DNA from: Psychrobacter sp. P11F6
GTDB taxonomy: Bacteria; Pseudomonadota; Gammaproteobacteria; Pseudomonadales; Moraxellaceae
Length of the DNA: 64,000 bases
Reading direction: 5' to 3'
NCBI RefSeq assembly: GCF_001435295.1
Contig: NZ_CM003594.1
Location: 2,686,574 to 2,750,573 of the forward strand
Positions 29,067 to 38,030 of this stretch are shown here, in pieces. The translations under genes and the position numbers were made by a program. Numbering within the stretch: the stretch's first letter is position 1; each line of letters opens with the position of its first letter. A model generated the notes under the pieces. That model was not told the DNA's origin. It searched no databases and saw only the letters and a program-made list of their open reading frames with translations.

Positions 29067-29642
29067 TCACAAGCCTGCTAACTGATTGTTCCACTGTTGC
29101 CGCGTCATGTTATACAGTACATGCTCAGCCAGCCGATGGTTAGGGTCAAGGGCTGGGTGGTAGAAGTTGGCGCGGGTATTTATCATGCCAAGGCGCTCCA
29201 TAACCAATTGCGAGCGTTTATTGATAACCGCTGTGAATGACACAACCTCATCGAGCGACAGCTCAGTAAAAGCAAAATTCAGCGCCGCACGTGCCGCCTC
29301 TGTAGCATAGCCCTGTCCCCAATAATCTTTATGTAGTCGCCATGCAATCTCGACAGCAGGGGCAAAAGACATATCTGCGTGAGTATCATTCAAGCCAACA
29401 AAACCGATAAAATCATCATATGTTTTAGTGCTATTTTTTAAACATACTGCCCAAAGCCCCCAGCCTTGATTAGCAATAAGCTGCTGGCATTTACTAGCGA
29501 TGATGTCACTTACTTTAGGCGTTAATAACTTGGGAAAATACTTCATTACCTCAGGATCAGCATTTATTTCAGCAAAAACAGCAAAGTCACTTGCTTGCCA
29601 TTGCCTAAGGTAAAGACGTTCTGTTTCTATCAAATTTATCAT
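29067..29642 (-). CDS. GNAT-family N-acetyltransferase, RimJ/RimL type
   Basis: A 191-residue acetyltransferase. It begins MINLIETERLYLRQWQASD and has the acetyl-CoA motif YWGQGYATEAARAALNFAF, as in proteins that modify N-termini or small molecules. The substrate is not known. The ATG at 29642 is preferred; a GTG at 29651 would add three residues. It starts 32 bp after mocA and is probably the last gene of the molybdenum-hydroxylase operon, though a functional link is doubtful. Confidence 0.85.
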   Translation of the reverse strand: MINLIETERLYLRQWQASDFAVFAEINADPEVMKYFPKLLTPKVSDIIASKCQQLIANQGWGLWAVCLKNSTKTYDDFIGFVGLNDTHADMSFAPAVEIAWRLHKDYWGQGYATEAARAALNFAFTELSLDEVVSFTAVINKRSQLVMERLGMINTRANFYHPALDPNHRLAEHVLYNMTRQQWNNQLAGL

Positions 29643-29673
29643 TTTTATCACTTATGGATTGACACTATTAATA

Positions 29674-30414
29674 CTATTTATCCAGCCAGCCTTTTTGCTT
29701 GGCATGAGCAAGTTGCTCAGGAGTATCGATATCATAGCTCAGTTGATTATTAACAACGGTACTTATCTGACTGGGCGGCAAACCTCTAATTAAATAACGC
29801 AGCCCTTTATCGCCTACCAGCAATGCTTGCCACTCTCTGAGTAAATCACAATCAATCGTTAAAGGTAGTCCGATAATATTTTGCTTTAATACAGTGGCAG
29901 CAGACGTTTCATTTAAACTCCTATTATTTAAATGCTGCCAGCTACCATAAGTACTTGCCACTACAGACCGCTTATCTGCCAGCAGTTTTGCCAAATGCTG
30001 CTCATCGAGTAAAACTTGATCAACACCCATAATGACGACGCGCTCGATTAATGAGCTTGTTAACTGCGTGACTGCCTCAATAGCCAAATCCAAACTATAC
30101 GCCATACCTATTTCAGGCGTAGAATTTACGACCATTTGAATCATAGAGTACTGAAAAGCCAATTCATTCATCGCACTGGCTATTGATGGTTGATTATCAG
30201 GAATAACTATAATAATTGCTTGCGGTTTTGTAGAAAGTGCGAGTTTGGTCATGAAGCAAATTAAGGGTTCGCCATCTTTACATAGTAACTGTTTTGCTTG
30301 ACCTAAACGCAGGCTCAGTCCACTGGCCAAAATAATGACCGCATGGTTTGGTGGCTTTGATAGATTTATTGGCTTCAGTTGCGTAGAGGCTAAAATAGAT
30401 GCGTCGCGGCTCAT
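29674..30414 (-). CDS. mocA: MocA-like molybdenum cofactor nucleotidyltransferase
   Basis: A 246-residue NTP-transferase-like protein with VIILASGLSLRLGQAKQLL near residue 26 and VVIMGVDQVLLDEQHL near residue 126. MocA joins CMP to molybdopterin, giving the dinucleotide cofactor used by PaoABC-type enzymes. The usual LAAGxSxRMG motif reads LASGLSLRLG here. The start overlaps the xdhC stop as ATGA. Its position supports a cytosine-dinucleotide cofactor for the upstream hydroxylase. Confidence 0.82.
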   Translation of the reverse strand: MSRDASILASTQLKPINLSKPPNHAVIILASGLSLRLGQAKQLLCKDGEPLICFMTKLALSTKPQAIIIVIPDNQPSIASAMNELAFQYSMIQMVVNSTPEIGMAYSLDLAIEAVTQLTSSLIERVVIMGVDQVLLDEQHLAKLLADKRSVVASTYGSWQHLNNRSLNETSAATVLKQNIIGLPLTIDCDLLREWQALLVGDKGLRYLIRGLPPSQISTVVNNQLSYDIDTPEQLAHAKQKGWLDK

Positions 30415-31796
30415 GATAAATTTATCGCGGCACGAGCACTTGTAGCAGTCGTCTCTATAGAATCAATATGCGTAGAAAATAGCGTTGTACAGTTAGTGTT
30501 TGACAGATGAGTGTCTGAGTTTTCTGCTGATAGGTTTTGATTATGGACGACAGCATTGACTTGCGCCATGATACCCAGTGCTAAGGCTTCAGGACCATCT
30601 CCGCCCAGCTTATAACCAATCGGATAATGCAGTTTTTTGATACCTAGGTTTAAACTGGCAGAATTTGTAAACCTTGTACTAATTTCTTCGATTAAGCGCT
30701 CGGTACGGTAGCGTGGTCCTAGTTGTCCAAGATATTTATAGTGATTAGCATGCTCTAATAATACGCCAAGGCGAGCACGGTCTTGGCTGAGACTATGCGA
30801 CATTAAAGCAATAGCGGCATTTTTACTGAGTTTTAGTAAAGTGTCACTATCATTTAACGCTAGTACCATCACGCTATCTGCCTCAGGAAAACGCCGCTGC
30901 GTGGCATATTGCGCTCGACTGTCTACCACTGTCACATGCCAATCTTGCATCTTTGCCATCGTAACTAGCGGCATCACATCATTGCCAGCACCACAAATCA
31001 GCAAGCGTATCTGTGGTTGTAGGCGCTGAATCAGCCATTCTGTGGCTAAATTGTCATTGTCATCTTTTACGATGACGTACTCAGCATTTTTATGGAGAAG
31101 CTTATATTCGGATAAACTTTCAATAGCATGGATAACTGTGCTTGAAGCATTAGATACCACTTTATCTGAATTATTAGCGTCGATAGCGGTGAGTTTTCCT
31201 GACTTGATATAATTATCTAGGTTAAGACGCAAACCAATTTGAAGTTGAGAGTTTGGATTATTTTGGGTATTAAAATGGATTGTAGAGCGGATTAAAGTTG
31301 CTACCGTTACTGGCTGCTGAGACTGACGAACCTGACTGATGACATTTAACAAAGACATTGCCGTCGCTAACCGTTCAAACAACACGTGTACGCGCCCATT
31401 ACAGCCTAATCCAAAATTTAACTCGTCCAAATCAATATCTTGTTCATCGTATTTATTATCTGTGCCCTTATTATCACTGCCTCTATTAAAGTCAAAACCC
31501 TCTTCTGATACGCTCGCTTGCGCTACACCATCAGCATATTCGATATCATCACCCGTTTGGTAGACTTGCACGTTTGCACCTTGACGCGTGAGCCAAAAAG
31601 CACGTTTGATAATATGTGGCTCCAGACAGCCGCCGCTAATCATCCCGACCGAACGACCATTTTCACAGATGAGCATCATCGCGCCTGCGCGGCGATAGGC
31701 TGACCCTTCGGTACGCACGACGGTTGCTAGTACCGCGTCGACCTGTTGTTGCTGAGCCTCGCGTGCCAGCTTAAGAATATCAGCAATTTGATTCAT
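30411..31796 (-). CDS. xdhC: XdhC/PaoD-family molybdenum cofactor chaperone
   Basis: A 461-residue protein of the XdhC/CoxI family, which binds sulfurated molybdenum cofactor and inserts it in hydroxylases. The N-terminal part shows TVVRTEGSAYRRAGAMML and GMISGGCLEPHI with Cys57, and the C-terminal half has a Rossmann-like LLICGAGNDVMPLV. It is longer than usual (about 300-375) because of low-complexity insertions, notably about 91-126 (GSDNKGTDNKYDEQD) and part of 195-240. It follows the three hydroxylase genes after a terminator-like hairpin and may have its own promoter. Confidence 0.87.
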   Translation of the reverse strand: MNQIADILKLAREAQQQQVDAVLATVVRTEGSAYRRAGAMMLICENGRSVGMISGGCLEPHIIKRAFWLTRQGANVQVYQTGDDIEYADGVAQASVSEEGFDFNRGSDNKGTDNKYDEQDIDLDELNFGLGCNGRVHVLFERLATAMSLLNVISQVRQSQQPVTVATLIRSTIHFNTQNNPNSQLQIGLRLNLDNYIKSGKLTAIDANNSDKVVSNASSTVIHAIESLSEYKLLHKNAEYVIVKDDNDNLATEWLIQRLQPQIRLLICGAGNDVMPLVTMAKMQDWHVTVVDSRAQYATQRRFPEADSVMVLALNDSDTLLKLSKNAAIALMSHSLSQDRARLGVLLEHANHYKYLGQLGPRYRTERLIEEISTRFTNSASLNLGIKKLHYPIGYKLGGDGPEALALGIMAQVNAVVHNQNLSAENSDTHLSNTNCTTLFSTHIDSIETTATSARAAINLS

Positions 31797-31876
31797 AACG
31801 CCTCTTATATACTCTCTATCATTGATGTCTATATACGGTATATATCCATCATGACCAACTTACAAAACCAGTTCAT

Positions 31877-31909
31877 AAAACCCGCTAACGGCTACAATTA
31901 GCGGGTTTA
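31877..31909 (-). terminator. Intrinsic terminator after the large hydroxylase subunit
   Basis: An 11-bp perfect stem, AAACCCGCTAA with TTAGCGGGTTT, has a short T-run on the minus strand. It lies about 27 bp after the large-subunit gene and could reduce transcription into xdhC. Confidence 0.8.
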
Positions 31910-31935
31910 TATTGTCCATCTATTTGACTAAGAAC

Positions 31936-34383
31936 CTACTCTGGTAGTTCATAAAGTAATTTATCGAGAGTAATAGGAAAGTCATAAACTCGTACACCCA
32001 CGGCGTTGTAAACGGCATTAGCAATAGCAGCGGCAGCACCTGCAATCGCCGTTTCCCCAATACCTTTTATATGCATTGGATTGGTGTACGGATCGTCCTC
32101 TTCTACCAAGATAACATCAAGCTGAGGAACATCCGCATTGACTGGGACATGGTATTCTGCAAGATTATGATTACATAGCCGACCGTCACGCTTATCGTGA
32201 ATCACCTGCTCCATCAATGCCGAACCAATACCAAATACCATGCCGCCATAGCACTGTGAGGTCGCGGTTTTGTGATTGAGGATACGCCCTGCTGCAAAGG
32301 CGCCTGTCATACGCTTGACGCGTATTTCACCAGTCACTCGGTGTACAGCGACCTCGGCAAAATTAGCACCAAATGACGCTTGGCGATGACTTTTGGCATT
32401 TTTACCCGGTGCAATTTGACCTTTGGCACTGAGTTTTTGGTCATCATATTGAGCGACGATATCGGCTAATGAATGAGTCTGAAAATTACTAAAGTCATAT
32501 TCTTTCGATTCAGTTAGTGAGATTCCCGTTATTTCAGCTAATTTATCTTTTAAATCAGCCACTTTATCTACGATGTTATCGCCCAAACCTGCTACTTTTT
32601 CTTTTCCTGCTTCTATAACGGTTTCTACAAAATTAGCATCATGCTCACCTATCTGCTTAATTTGACCGTTATCCAGCTGAATGGTATCAGGGTATAGACC
32701 GACTTTTTCTGCGGTCATTTCACGTAGCTGCTGACAAGCAAGGTATATACTACTGCCTGAACTGGCAGCGCCCATACTGCCCCCTGAGCCTACCGCAGGT
32801 GGCAAACTGGTATCACCAAGTTTCATTTCAATATGATCTATTGGTAGCCCTAATAAATCTGCAGCAACCTGAGTAAATACGGTATAAGAACCTGTACCGA
32901 TATCGGTCATGTCTGTCTCAATCACAGCTTTGACGCCTAGTGCTTTTGAGTTATCTATTTGCAGGGTCGCCCGTGCTTCTGATGGCGCTAAGCTGTTGCC
33001 GCGAGCTGCCGCTGCCATACCCATACCCATCCACCAATCACCTTCTAAGCGACTGGCAGGCTTAGCATTGCGTTGATTCCAGCCAAACTGTTCAGCTGCT
33101 TGATCGATACAAGCGATGAGCTTACGCGTGGAAAACGGGACACCTTTACTAGGATCTTGCTCAGGCTCATTACGACGGCGCAGCTCGACAGGGTCTAGGT
33201 TGAGTTGCTCTGCCAATTCATCCATCGCACACTCAAGGGCAATCTGCCCCACTGCTTCACCGGGGGCACGCATTGAGCCTGACAATACTTGGTTCATATC
33301 TACTTGCTGATAATTAACTCGGCGATTGTCACCGCGATACAGATAATGCGTAGAGAGCGCTGCTGGCTCAAAAAAGGCTTCTCCTGGCAAATTACTAGAG
33401 ACCGTCTCATGAATCATGGTGTCAATAATACCATCTTCACTACAGCCAATTGCGATGCGTTGACGCGTGTTCGAGCGTCTAATCGTTGCCTCCATTACTT
33501 GCGGACGGGTCATAGTGATTAACACGGGACGACCCAATTCTTTTGCGGCGAGTGCGGCGGCTATCGATTCTGGAGAAATCCCAAGCTTGCTACCAAAACC
33601 CCCACCGACATAACGAGCGATTAATTGTACATTTTCTAGATCCAAATCCAATGCATCAACGATTTGCTTTTTGCACGAAGAAAGCATTTGATTAGAGGAG
33701 TACATAATCAGCTTATCGCCCTCCCAGTGAGCAAGCGTTGCATGAGGCTCCATCGCTGCGCTGTTTTGACTTGGGGTATGATAAAAGCGGTCAAGGGTTA
33801 CCGCAGCATTTGCGAGGCTTTGTTCTGGATTACCCTTTTCTGAGTTTTTATCAGAACCTTTTTTTTCATTAACGTCATGAGCATTTGGCAGCTCTGCCGT
33901 AAAGTTCAATGCCGCCTGCTCAGTCTCATCCTCATAAGTCACTTTGAGCGCTTTTGCGCCTTCGGTCGCCGCCTCAAACGTCTCAGCAATGACAACCGCA
34001 ATCGGCTGACCATGATAAAAAATTTCACTAACGCCTTGCTTAGGTGATTTGGTTGCACCGCCTTGTTGGGCATTGCGTAAAAAGTGCTCAGGATCAGTAA
34101 CTACTTTAATAATGTTGGGAATACCCTCTAAAGAGCTGCTATCAATTTGCTTAACGCGTCCTTTGGCAATCGTTGCGCTCACTAATACGCCATAGGCTTG
34201 ATTGTCTAGATGAATCTCTGCCGTATAGTGCGCTTGACCGCTGACTTTAAGTGATCCCTCGACTCGGTTAATGGGCTTACCTACCAATTTACTCGCTGTT
34301 TTATCAAAAAGCGACTCAACAGGCTCATTCATCATCATTTTTTTGGTCGGTTCTGACGGAAATACTGAGTCCAATAACGACAT
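31936..34383 (-). CDS. Molybdopterin-binding large subunit, PaoC/YagR type
   Basis: The 815-residue catalytic subunit of a xanthine-oxidase-family hydroxylase. Clear blocks are RYVGGGFGSKLG (257-268), MRAPGEAVGQIALECAMDEL, GSGGSMGAASSGSS and GIGETAIAG (774-782) with catalytic Glu777. The closest pattern is E. coli PaoC, an aldehyde oxidoreductase, which is about 80 residues shorter. Extra segments are a charged stretch near 168-187 and an amphipathic helical stretch at about 583-625. Aldehyde oxidation is more likely than xanthine oxidation, but substrate is not proven. Confidence 0.87.
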   Translation of the reverse strand: MSLLDSVFPSEPTKKMMMNEPVESLFDKTASKLVGKPINRVEGSLKVSGQAHYTAEIHLDNQAYGVLVSATIAKGRVKQIDSSSLEGIPNIIKVVTDPEHFLRNAQQGGATKSPKQGVSEIFYHGQPIAVVIAETFEAATEGAKALKVTYEDETEQAALNFTAELPNAHDVNEKKGSDKNSEKGNPEQSLANAAVTLDRFYHTPSQNSAAMEPHATLAHWEGDKLIMYSSNQMLSSCKKQIVDALDLDLENVQLIARYVGGGFGSKLGISPESIAAALAAKELGRPVLITMTRPQVMEATIRRSNTRQRIAIGCSEDGIIDTMIHETVSSNLPGEAFFEPAALSTHYLYRGDNRRVNYQQVDMNQVLSGSMRAPGEAVGQIALECAMDELAEQLNLDPVELRRRNEPEQDPSKGVPFSTRKLIACIDQAAEQFGWNQRNAKPASRLEGDWWMGMGMAAAARGNSLAPSEARATLQIDNSKALGVKAVIETDMTDIGTGSYTVFTQVAADLLGLPIDHIEMKLGDTSLPPAVGSGGSMGAASSGSSIYLACQQLREMTAEKVGLYPDTIQLDNGQIKQIGEHDANFVETVIEAGKEKVAGLGDNIVDKVADLKDKLAEITGISLTESKEYDFSNFQTHSLADIVAQYDDQKLSAKGQIAPGKNAKSHRQASFGANFAEVAVHRVTGEIRVKRMTGAFAAGRILNHKTATSQCYGGMVFGIGSALMEQVIHDKRDGRLCNHNLAEYHVPVNADVPQLDVILVEEDDPYTNPMHIKGIGETAIAGAAAAIANAVYNAVGVRVYDFPITLDKLLYELPE

Positions 34384-34385
34384 GA

Positions 34386-35378
34386 TTATGCTCCCTTGCC
34401 CGCTAATGCGCGTTGAATAACTTGTTTGAGTAGACGACGAGTCAGCGGTATTTTGAAATCATTTTGACCACTACCTTTAGCCTCTTTTAATAATAAGTCC
34501 GCTGCTTGTTTAATGACATTTTCATTGCCATCAGTACCCGTCAGCAATGCCTCAACGGCTTCGTTGCGCCATGGCTCAGTACCAATACCGCCGAATGCTA
34601 AGCGCACTGTGTCCAAACGCTCATTATCAGTCACGTCTATGATCGCGGTACAGGAGACTAAGGCAAAAGCATAGGACGCGCGATCACGCACTTTGTCATA
34701 AGTGTGCATGCCTTTGATGGGCGCTGGCAACACAACATGAGTGATAAGCTCACCAGACTCTAAAACGTTTTTGATATGTGGCGTGTCTTTTGGCAAACAA
34801 TAAAAGTCTTTAATCGCGATTTTACGCGTTGAACCATCCCTTTTTAACGTCTCAATAGTGGCATCTAATAAGCGCATCGCGACGGCCATATCAGATGGAT
34901 GCTGAGCAATACAGGACTCGCTAGTACCTAAAATTGCCAACGTACGATTTTCGCCACGTATCGCTGGGCAACCAGAACCTGGCTTGCGTTTATTACAGGC
35001 GCTGTCTGTCTGATAAAAATAATAACAACGCGTACGCTGTAATAGATTACCGCCCGTCGTCGCTCTATTACGCAACTGTCCCGTCGCACCTGCCAAAATC
35101 GCCCGTGATAGCACTGGATAATTGGCAATCACCTCAGGATGCGCGGCCAAGTCGCTATTGGTCACTAGCGTACCGATGCGTAGGCCACCATCTGTAGTCT
35201 TCTCAATTTGAGCTAATGCTAAGCGAGTGATATCCACCAGCTTAACTGGCGTTTCAATCTCTAACTTCATCAAATCTAAAAGGTTGGTACCCCCTGCGAT
35301 AAATGAGGCGTCTTTTACACTAGCAGATTGGGCTGCCTGCTCTGGCGCGGTAGCACGGCTATACTCGAAACGTTTCAT
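34386..35378 (-). CDS. FAD-binding subunit with extra Fe-S cluster site, PaoB/YagS type
   Basis: The 330-residue electron-transfer subunit. FAD-binding motifs are FIAGGTNLLDLMK near residue 26 and TTGGNLLQRTRCYYFYQTD near 107. The Cys-bearing loop CYYFY, then ACNKRKPGSGCPA and SESCIAQHPSDM, matches the [4Fe-4S] site of E. coli PaoB, which ordinary xanthine dehydrogenases lack. This is the best evidence that the enzyme is PaoABC-like. It starts inside the small-subunit stop (ATGA overlap) and ends two bases before the large-subunit start. Confidence 0.9.
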   Translation of the reverse strand: MKRFEYSRATAPEQAAQSASVKDASFIAGGTNLLDLMKLEIETPVKLVDITRLALAQIEKTTDGGLRIGTLVTNSDLAAHPEVIANYPVLSRAILAGATGQLRNRATTGGNLLQRTRCYYFYQTDSACNKRKPGSGCPAIRGENRTLAILGTSESCIAQHPSDMAVAMRLLDATIETLKRDGSTRKIAIKDFYCLPKDTPHIKNVLESGELITHVVLPAPIKGMHTYDKVRDRASYAFALVSCTAIIDVTDNERLDTVRLAFGGIGTEPWRNEAVEALLTGTDGNENVIKQAADLLLKEAKGSGQNDFKIPLTRRLLKQVIQRALAGKGA

Positions 35379-36022
35379 GAACGATCTCCTAACCTGCTAG
35401 TTGCCGTCTTATTCTTCATAGATTGACTACCTAGCTGCGCTTCACTAGGTGGTGGCGACCAAATACCCGTCACCTCTGATTTTTGTACTGCGTCAGTTTT
35501 AGATGAGTCATTCATTTCATTTTCTAAAACTTGTGAAATGGCCTTAATAATATTGGGATAAGCAGAACAGCGGCAAATATTGCCACTCATACGCTCAGCG
35601 ATTTCTTGCACCAGCAATCCATCAGGGTTTTGCAAATCTGTAGTGACATGACTGGGCCAGTTTTGTTTAATCTCATCGATCAGCGCTGTTGCTGAACAAA
35701 TTTGCCCAGGGGTACAGTAACCACATTGAAACGCATCATTATCTTTAAAGGCTTGTTGTAGCTCCGATAATAATTCGGGCATGCCAATACCTTCAATCGT
35801 GGTAATCTCATCACCATCGTGCATAACTGCTAAGGTCAAACAGGCATTGACCCTACGCCCATTGATAAGTATGGTACAAGCGCCACATTGACCATGGTCA
35901 CAGCCTTTTTTAGGCCCCGTAATTTTGAGGTGCTGACGACAGACATCGAGTAAGGTCGTGCGTGAATCAAGATTGTCAAGCTGATAATCTTGCTTATTAA
36001 TGGTTAAGTTCAAGGTAGACAT
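35375..36022 (-). CDS. [2Fe-2S] subunit, PaoA/YagT type
   Basis: The 215-residue iron-sulfur subunit with two [2Fe-2S] clusters: GCDHGQCGACTILINGRRVN for the first and FQCGYCTPGQI plus MSGNICRCSAYPNII for the second. E. coli PaoA has a long twin-arginine leader; here the chosen start (MSTLNLTINKQ) leaves no leader, so the enzyme should be cytoplasmic. A longer frame to 36049 has no ribosome site and no Arg-Arg. A 45-residue C-terminal tail is rich in Ser and Lys. First gene of the operon. Confidence 0.88.
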   Translation of the reverse strand: MSTLNLTINKQDYQLDNLDSRTTLLDVCRQHLKITGPKKGCDHGQCGACTILINGRRVNACLTLAVMHDGDEITTIEGIGMPELLSELQQAFKDNDAFQCGYCTPGQICSATALIDEIKQNWPSHVTTDLQNPDGLLVQEIAERMSGNICRCSAYPNIIKAISQVLENEMNDSSKTDAVQKSEVTGIWSPPPSEAQLGSQSMKNKTATSRLGDRS

Positions 36023-36242
36023 GCTGGCTTCTCGCTGGCAGATAATCAAAAAAATAGGGTTAAACGCTTCTTAAAAGTCGCGCCAATCGATTTATTATGA
36101 CTTATTAGAAATGTCGATTTGTTTTTACTTTGTAGTTATTGCAGTGTAGTTTTTAATCTATGAAAACTTTACTCCTCAGTATTTTATCTCACTTATTCAC
36201 TATCAATTTTATAAATGAAACTCAAAAACTCATTTTATTAGC

Positions 36243-36284
36243 AAAAAAAATAGCGCTATAAACATGCCGTTTATAACGCTATTT
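36243..36284 (-). terminator. Intrinsic terminator after the nitroreductase gene
   Basis: On the minus strand the stem AAATAGCG/CGCTATTT, continued by GTTTATA/TATAAAC with one mismatch, is followed by a run of T. It ends 38 bp after the nitroreductase stop. The remaining bases up to the hydroxylase start show nothing clear. Confidence 0.85.
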
Positions 36285-36321
36285 GAGTTCAATATAGTCA
36301 GTTAAAAATATCAGTCGGTCA

Positions 36322-36978
36322 TTACGCTTTAGTAATTATTCTCGCTTCACTCAATCGAGATTTTGGCAAATCGGCATTAAAATCGTCTTCACTACGATAA
36401 CCAAGTGAGATAACGGCAACGGCTGTGTAGCCTTTGCTACGTAGCTCAAACTCTTCATCGAGTGCCTTTAGATCTGCACCTTCCATCGGCACAGTATCAA
36501 TGCCTAAAGTAGCAGCACCCAGCAATAATGCGCCCATATTTAGGTACACTTGCTCGACCAGCCAATGTGGCTCGTCTTTTTGCTCATAACGACGAATGTC
36601 CAAAAACATTTTGCGAACTTGATGCATTTGCTCTTTGAATTTTGGCTCTGCAAAGCGACCATCCGTATTTTCTTTATCCAATACTTCATGCAAAAATTCA
36701 TCATCAGCATAGATACGACTACAGAAAATGATGACGTGTGAGGCATCTTTCACCTTTGCCGTGTTGAAATCAAACATCCCTTGCGTACCTTTTGCGATAC
36801 GTGCCTTGCCAGCATCATCATCAGCGATCACAAAATGCCAAGGTTGGATATTGGTGCTTGATGGGCTAAGTCGTAGGATATCCTTTAAACTTTGAAAGTC
36901 TGCTGCTGATATTTTTTTATTGGCATCAAACTCTTTGGTGCTGTAACGCCAGTTCATGGCTTCAGTGATATTTTTCAT
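36322..36978 (-). CDS. NAD(P)H nitroreductase, NfsB-like
   Basis: A 218-residue flavin (FMN) oxidoreductase of the oxygen-insensitive nitroreductase family. It starts MKNITEAMNWRYSTKEFDAN with the conserved Arg-Tyr-Ser-Thr FMN contact, has LSPSSTNIQPWHFVIADD near residue 37, and LLLGAATLGIDTVPMEG near 152. Such enzymes reduce nitroaromatics and quinones. GGAGTC precedes the ATG. Single gene with its own terminator. Confidence 0.9.
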   Translation of the reverse strand: MKNITEAMNWRYSTKEFDANKKISAADFQSLKDILRLSPSSTNIQPWHFVIADDDAGKARIAKGTQGMFDFNTAKVKDASHVIIFCSRIYADDEFLHEVLDKENTDGRFAEPKFKEQMHQVRKMFLDIRRYEQKDEPHWLVEQVYLNMGALLLGAATLGIDTVPMEGADLKALDEEFELRSKGYTAVAVISLGYRSEDDFNADLPKSRLSEARIITKA

Positions 36979-37129
36979 TTATGACTCCAAGATTTTTAGT
37001 ACCGCCACTTTAAGCAAAAACCCGTTTGATGACCGTTACATATTGGTTAAGTAGTCACCTATTTTGTTATTAAGTTGCTGATAATTCAGTGCATCGCTGA
37101 GTTATTTGAGCCGCCATTTGAACAGTTAT

Positions 37130-37174
37130 TTAAGCAGATACTTATTAGACAGAGACTCATTAAACAGTAACTTA
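37130..37174. repeat. Three imperfect 15-bp tandem repeats
   Basis: TTAAGCAGATACTTA, TTAGACAGAGACTCA and TTAAACAGTAACTTA lie head to tail in the 326-bp divergent gap between the nitroreductase and DsbA-like genes. Nothing else was recognised in the gap, which must hold both promoters. Confidence 0.75.
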
Positions 37175-37304
37175 GACGATATTGTAATTGTTCTCTCACT
37201 CTCTTAGCATTAGTTAATTAGCATTGATAATGAGCATTGATTTATAAGGCGGTCGACCACAGACAGCTTATATAAAAAATAAATACTGAATTAGGCAGAT
37301 AGAT

Positions 37305-37973
37305 ATGGAACATTCAAAGCAGTTATCCTCAGAGCAGCCACTACGCATCGATATCGTCTCAGACGTTGTTTGTCCTTGGTGCGTCATTGGTTACCGCCAA
37401 CTTGCTGAAGCGCTTAAGCAAACAAATACGGCCCATGAAATACATTGGCATCCGTTTGAGCTTAATCCAAATATGCCAAGCGCAGGACAGAATATGCGTG
37501 AACATATTATGGAGAAATATGGGTCGAGCAAGCAAGAATCTGATGCTAGCCGTGCTCGATTAATCGAAGCTGGTAATGAGGTTGGCTTTACGTTTAACTT
37601 TAACGATGACACGCGTATGCACAACACGTTCAACTTGCATCAATTACTGCACTGGGCAGATCAGCAAGGTCGCATGCATGACTTAAAGCAGGCGTTATTC
37701 ATCGCTCATTTTACCAATGGTCGCAATATTTCTGACAATGCCGTGCTTGCTGATATCGCCGCAGAGATTGGACTAGATCGTGATGAGGCATTAGCCGTGT
37801 TAGCAGACCAAAGGTTCGCTAAAGAGGTGCGCGCAGAAGAGCAACATTGGCAACAACAAGGCATTCAAAGCGTGCCAGCGGTAATTTTTAATAAGCGTCA
37901 TCTGGTTAGTGGTGCACAAGGCGTGGAAAATTTCAAGAATATCTTGCAGCAGTTGGCTGACATGCCAGACTAG
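37305..37973 (+). CDS. DsbA-family (FrnE-like) oxidoreductase
   Basis: A 222-residue thioredoxin-fold protein with the active-site CPWC at 23-26 in DVVCPWCVIGYRQL and the cis-Pro region GIQSVPAVIFNK near residue 190. No signal peptide is present, so unlike DsbA it is cytoplasmic, as usual for FrnE relatives, which act in redox and thiol stress. It lies 57 bp before the dehalogenase gene in the same direction and may be co-transcribed. Confidence 0.88.
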   Translation: MEHSKQLSSEQPLRIDIVSDVVCPWCVIGYRQLAEALKQTNTAHEIHWHPFELNPNMPSAGQNMREHIMEKYGSSKQESDASRARLIEAGNEVGFTFNFNDDTRMHNTFNLHQLLHWADQQGRMHDLKQALFIAHFTNGRNISDNAVLADIAAEIGLDRDEALAVLADQRFAKEVRAEEQHWQQQGIQSVPAVIFNKRHLVSGAQGVENFKNILQQLADMPD

Positions 37974-38030
37974 TTTTCCTAACAAGATTTTTTGGCAAGA
38001 TTTCGTTTGCTATTTCTAAAAGGATCCCTT

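Noticed and set aside
31936..36022. Classical xanthine dehydrogenase XdhAB for the urate operon
   Set aside because: The PaoB-like Cys-rich loop, separate three-subunit layout and MocA gene fit an aldehyde oxidoreductase better.
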